DNA of 64,000 nt, taken from the NCBI GenBank assembly GCA_964020085.1, contig CAXHUQ010001387.1, positions 186,001 through 250,000 on the forward strand. The letters run 5' to 3'. Source of the stretch: Micromussa lordhowensis. Its lineage: Eukaryota > Cnidaria > Anthozoa > Scleractinia > Lobophylliidae. A program made the position numbers and the translations under genes. Shown in pieces: positions 61,845 to 64,000 of the stretch. Position 1 is the stretch's first letter. Every line of letters begins with the position of its first letter. The notes beneath the pieces are model-generated. The model was not told the DNA's origin. It saw nothing but the letters and a program-made list of their open reading frames with translations, and made no database searches.

Positions 61845-64000
61845 CCTATAGTCAGCCTACTTTTTTGAGCATTTTGCCTTGGTCCCCCCTTGGCAAAATC
61901 TCAGCAAATGGCCGATTTAGGTGTCCTTGCCAAATTTGTCATAACTCGGCTCTGCGGACACTTATGGAGCCGCAGATTGCAGCAAAATGTTGTGCTATGT
62001 TTGCACTTCAAGTGCATACTAATTAGGAGATGATGCCATTTGCGCCAGGGTGTTTTGAAGCCCCTATAGTCGGCCTACTTTTTTGAGCATTTTGCCTTGG
62101 TCCCCCCTTGGCAAAATGTCAGAAAGTGGCCGATTTAGGTGTCCTTGCCAAATTTGTCATAACTCGGCTCTGCGGACACTTATGGAGCCGCAGTTTGCAG
62201 CAAAATGTTGTGCTATGTTTGCACTTCAAGTGCATACTAATTAGGACATGATGCCATTTGCGCCAGGGTGTTTTTGAAGCCCCTATAGTCGGCCTACTTA
62301 TTTGAGGATTTTGCCTTGGTCCCCCCTTGGCAAAATGTCAGAAAGTGGCCGATTTAGGTGTCCTTGCCAAATTTGTCATAACTCGGCTCTGCGGACACTT
62401 ATGGAGCCGCAGTTTGCAGCAAAATGTTGTGCTATGTTTGCACTTCAAGTGCATAAAATTTAGGAGATGATGCCATTTCCGCCAGGGTGTTTTTGAAGCC
62501 CCTATAGTCGGCCTACTTTTTTGAGCATTTTGCCTTGGTCCCCCCTTGGCAAAATGTCAGAAAATGGCCGATTTAGGTGTCCTTGCCAAATTTGTCATAA
62601 CTCGGCTCTGCGGACACTTATGGAGCCGCAGTTTGCAGCAAAATGTTGTGCTATGTTTGCACTTCAAGTGCATACTAATTAGGAGATGATGCCATTTGCG
62701 CCAGGGTGTTTTTGAAGCCCCTATAGTCGGCCTACTTTTTTGAGCATTTTGCCTTGGCCCCCCCTTGGCAAAATGTCAGAAAATGGCCGATTTAGGTGTC
62801 CTTGCCAAATTTGTCATAACTCGGCTCTGCGGACACTTATGGAGCCGCAGTTTGCAGCAAAATGTTGTGCTATGTTTGCACTTCCAGTGCATACTAATTA
62901 CGAGATAATGCCATTTGCGCCAGGGTGTTTTTGAAGCCCCTATAGTCGGCCTACTTTTTTGAGCATTTTGCCTTGGTCCCCCCTTGGCAAAATGTCAGAA
63001 AATGGCCGATTTAGGTGTCCTTGCCAAATTTGTCATAGCTCGGCTCTGCGGACACTTATGGAGCCGCAGTTTGCAGCAAAATGTTGTGCTATGTTTGCAC
63101 TTCAAGTGCATACTAATTAGGAGATGATGCCATTTGCGCCAGGGTGTTTTGAAGCCCGTATAGTCGGCCTACTTTTTTGAGCATTTTGCCTTGGTCCCCC
63201 CTTGGCAAAATGTGAGAAAGTGGCCGATTTCGGTGTCCTAGCCAAATTTGTCATAACTCGGCTCTGCGGACACTTATGGAGCCGCAGTTTGCAGCAAAAT
63301 GTTGTGCTATGTTTGCACTTCAAGTGCATACTAATTAGGACATGATACCATTTGCGCCAGGGTGTTTTTGAAGCCCCTATAGTCGGCCTACTTATTTGAG
63401 CATTTTGCCTTGGCCCCCCCTTGGCAAAATCTCAGAAAATGGCCGATTTAGGTGTCCTTGCCAAATTTGTCATAACTCGGCTCTGCGGACACTTATGGAG
63501 CCGCAGTTTGCAGCAAAATGTTGTGCTATGTTTGCACTTGAAGTGCATACAAATTAGGAGATGATGCCATTTGCGCCAGGGTGTTTTTGAAGGCCCTATA
63601 GTCGGCCTACTTTTTTGAGCATTTTGCCTTGGTCCCTCCTTGGAAAAATGTCAGAAAATGGCCGATTTAGGTGTCCTTGCCAAATTTGTCATAACTCGGC
63701 TCTGCGGACACTTATGGAGCCGCAGTTTGCAGCAAAATGTTGTGCTATGTTTGCACTTCAAGTGCATACTAATTAGGAGATGATGCCATTTGCGCCAGGG
63801 TGTTTTGAAGCCCCTATAGTCGGCCTACTTTTTTGAGCATTTTGCCTTGGTCCCCCCTTGGCAAAATGTCAGAAAGTGGCCGATTTAGGTGTCCTTGCCA
63901 AATTTGTCATAACTCGGCTCTGCGGACACTTATGGAGCCGCAGTTTGCAGCAAAATGTTGTGCTATGTTTGCACTTCAAGTGCATACTAATTAGGACATG

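Larger units (their letters stand above)
1..64000 (+). repeat. 219-bp satellite DNA array, fills the window
   Basis: The same unit recurs head to tail from the first base to the last. Counting from the T of TTGGCAAAAT, successive units start 219 bases apart, and the register holds without net change for the first ~7.9 kb. Later deviations are small indels or the rearranged short units described below. All monomers lie in one orientation; I found no inversion, spacer or inserted element. The consensus has 101 G+C in 219. Neighbouring monomers differ by only a few substitutions, and blocks of several monomers are repeated with their private variants, so there is higher-order organisation on top of the monomer. 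Satellites of this length and uniformity are known from eukaryotic heterochromatin; 219 bp is compatible with one nucleosome plus linker. The family is not one I recognise, and whether it is centromeric cannot be told from sequence alone. Confidence 0.97.
53341..64000 (+). repeat. Last array domain with GCGCTTC, GGACATGATG and TGTTTTGAAG variants
   Basis: The CTCGG allele and the short monomers are absent. Early units carry TTTGCGCTTC and GGCCTGCTTTTTTG. Units with GAGATGCC at 54,155, 55,028, 56,339 and 57,869 are preceded (except the first) by AAAAGGTTGTG. From about 60 kb, TGTTTTGAAG (one T fewer; near 60,301, 61,397, 62,050, 63,147, 63,800), AGAAAGTGGCC and GGACATGATG are common. Scattered private substitutions are more frequent here than in the composite domain. 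Confidence 0.83.

Noticed and set aside
1..64000. CRISPR array
   Set aside because: The repeating unit is 219 bp of continuous similarity with no unique spacers, and no cas genes are present.
1..64000. rDNA intergenic spacer subrepeats
   Set aside because: No rRNA sequence is seen in 64 kb, and spacer subrepeat arrays are usually only a few kb between genes.
1..64000. Transposon or retroelement insertion, tRNA, rRNA or intrinsic terminator
   Set aside because: I looked at each departure from the monomer, and all are substitutions, short indels or satellite-to-satellite joins. T-runs after GC-rich stems occur in every unit and are part of the repeat.

Overview
The whole 64 kb window is one uninterrupted head-to-tail tandem satellite array. 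The basic monomer is 219 bp, about 46% G+C, and always in the same orientation. About 300 monomer equivalents fit in the window. I see no protein-coding gene, RNA gene, transposon insertion or non-satellite spacer, and no array edge, so both window ends lie inside the array. This points to constitutive heterochromatin (centromeric, pericentromeric, subtelomeric or knob-like) of a eukaryote. I do not recognise the monomer and cannot name the organism. Nothing looks bacterial or viral.

Layout by local variants. (1) About 1-7,200: the 219-bp register is kept with no net length change, and blocks recur at 11- and 10-monomer spacing. (2) About 7,200-17,060: a more diverged domain with a linked 218-bp monomer subtype, an 8-bp insertion, and nested 3-, 4- and 9-monomer duplications. 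(3) About 17,060-26,250: a more uniform domain in which a marker module recurs at exactly 9, 9, 4 and 4 monomers. (4) About 26,250-53,340: a composite higher-order domain. It carries rearranged short monomers of 134 and 122 bp and a CTCGG allele absent elsewhere. It also holds a 2,869-bp unit in direct tandem and two very large related blocks of 9,312 and 7,318 bp. (5) About 53,340-64,000: a further family of monomers with 7- and 5-monomer duplications and more scattered substitutions.

The lengths of the large blocks can be accounted for exactly. Adding back the visible small deletions makes the blocks between successive copies of an 11-bp deletion landmark 14, 14, 46 and 36 monomers long. 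This is the signature of unequal exchange or block amplification in register.

Inside each monomer there is conserved dyad structure: a perfect 7+1+7 palindrome whose central base varies through all four nucleotides, a 9-bp inverted repeat around a C-rich loop, and two overlapping, mutually exclusive 6-bp stems. Because 219 is 3 x 73, reading frames stay in register from monomer to monomer. One allele removes the only stop in one minus-strand frame, which creates long but probably meaningless open frames in domain 4.
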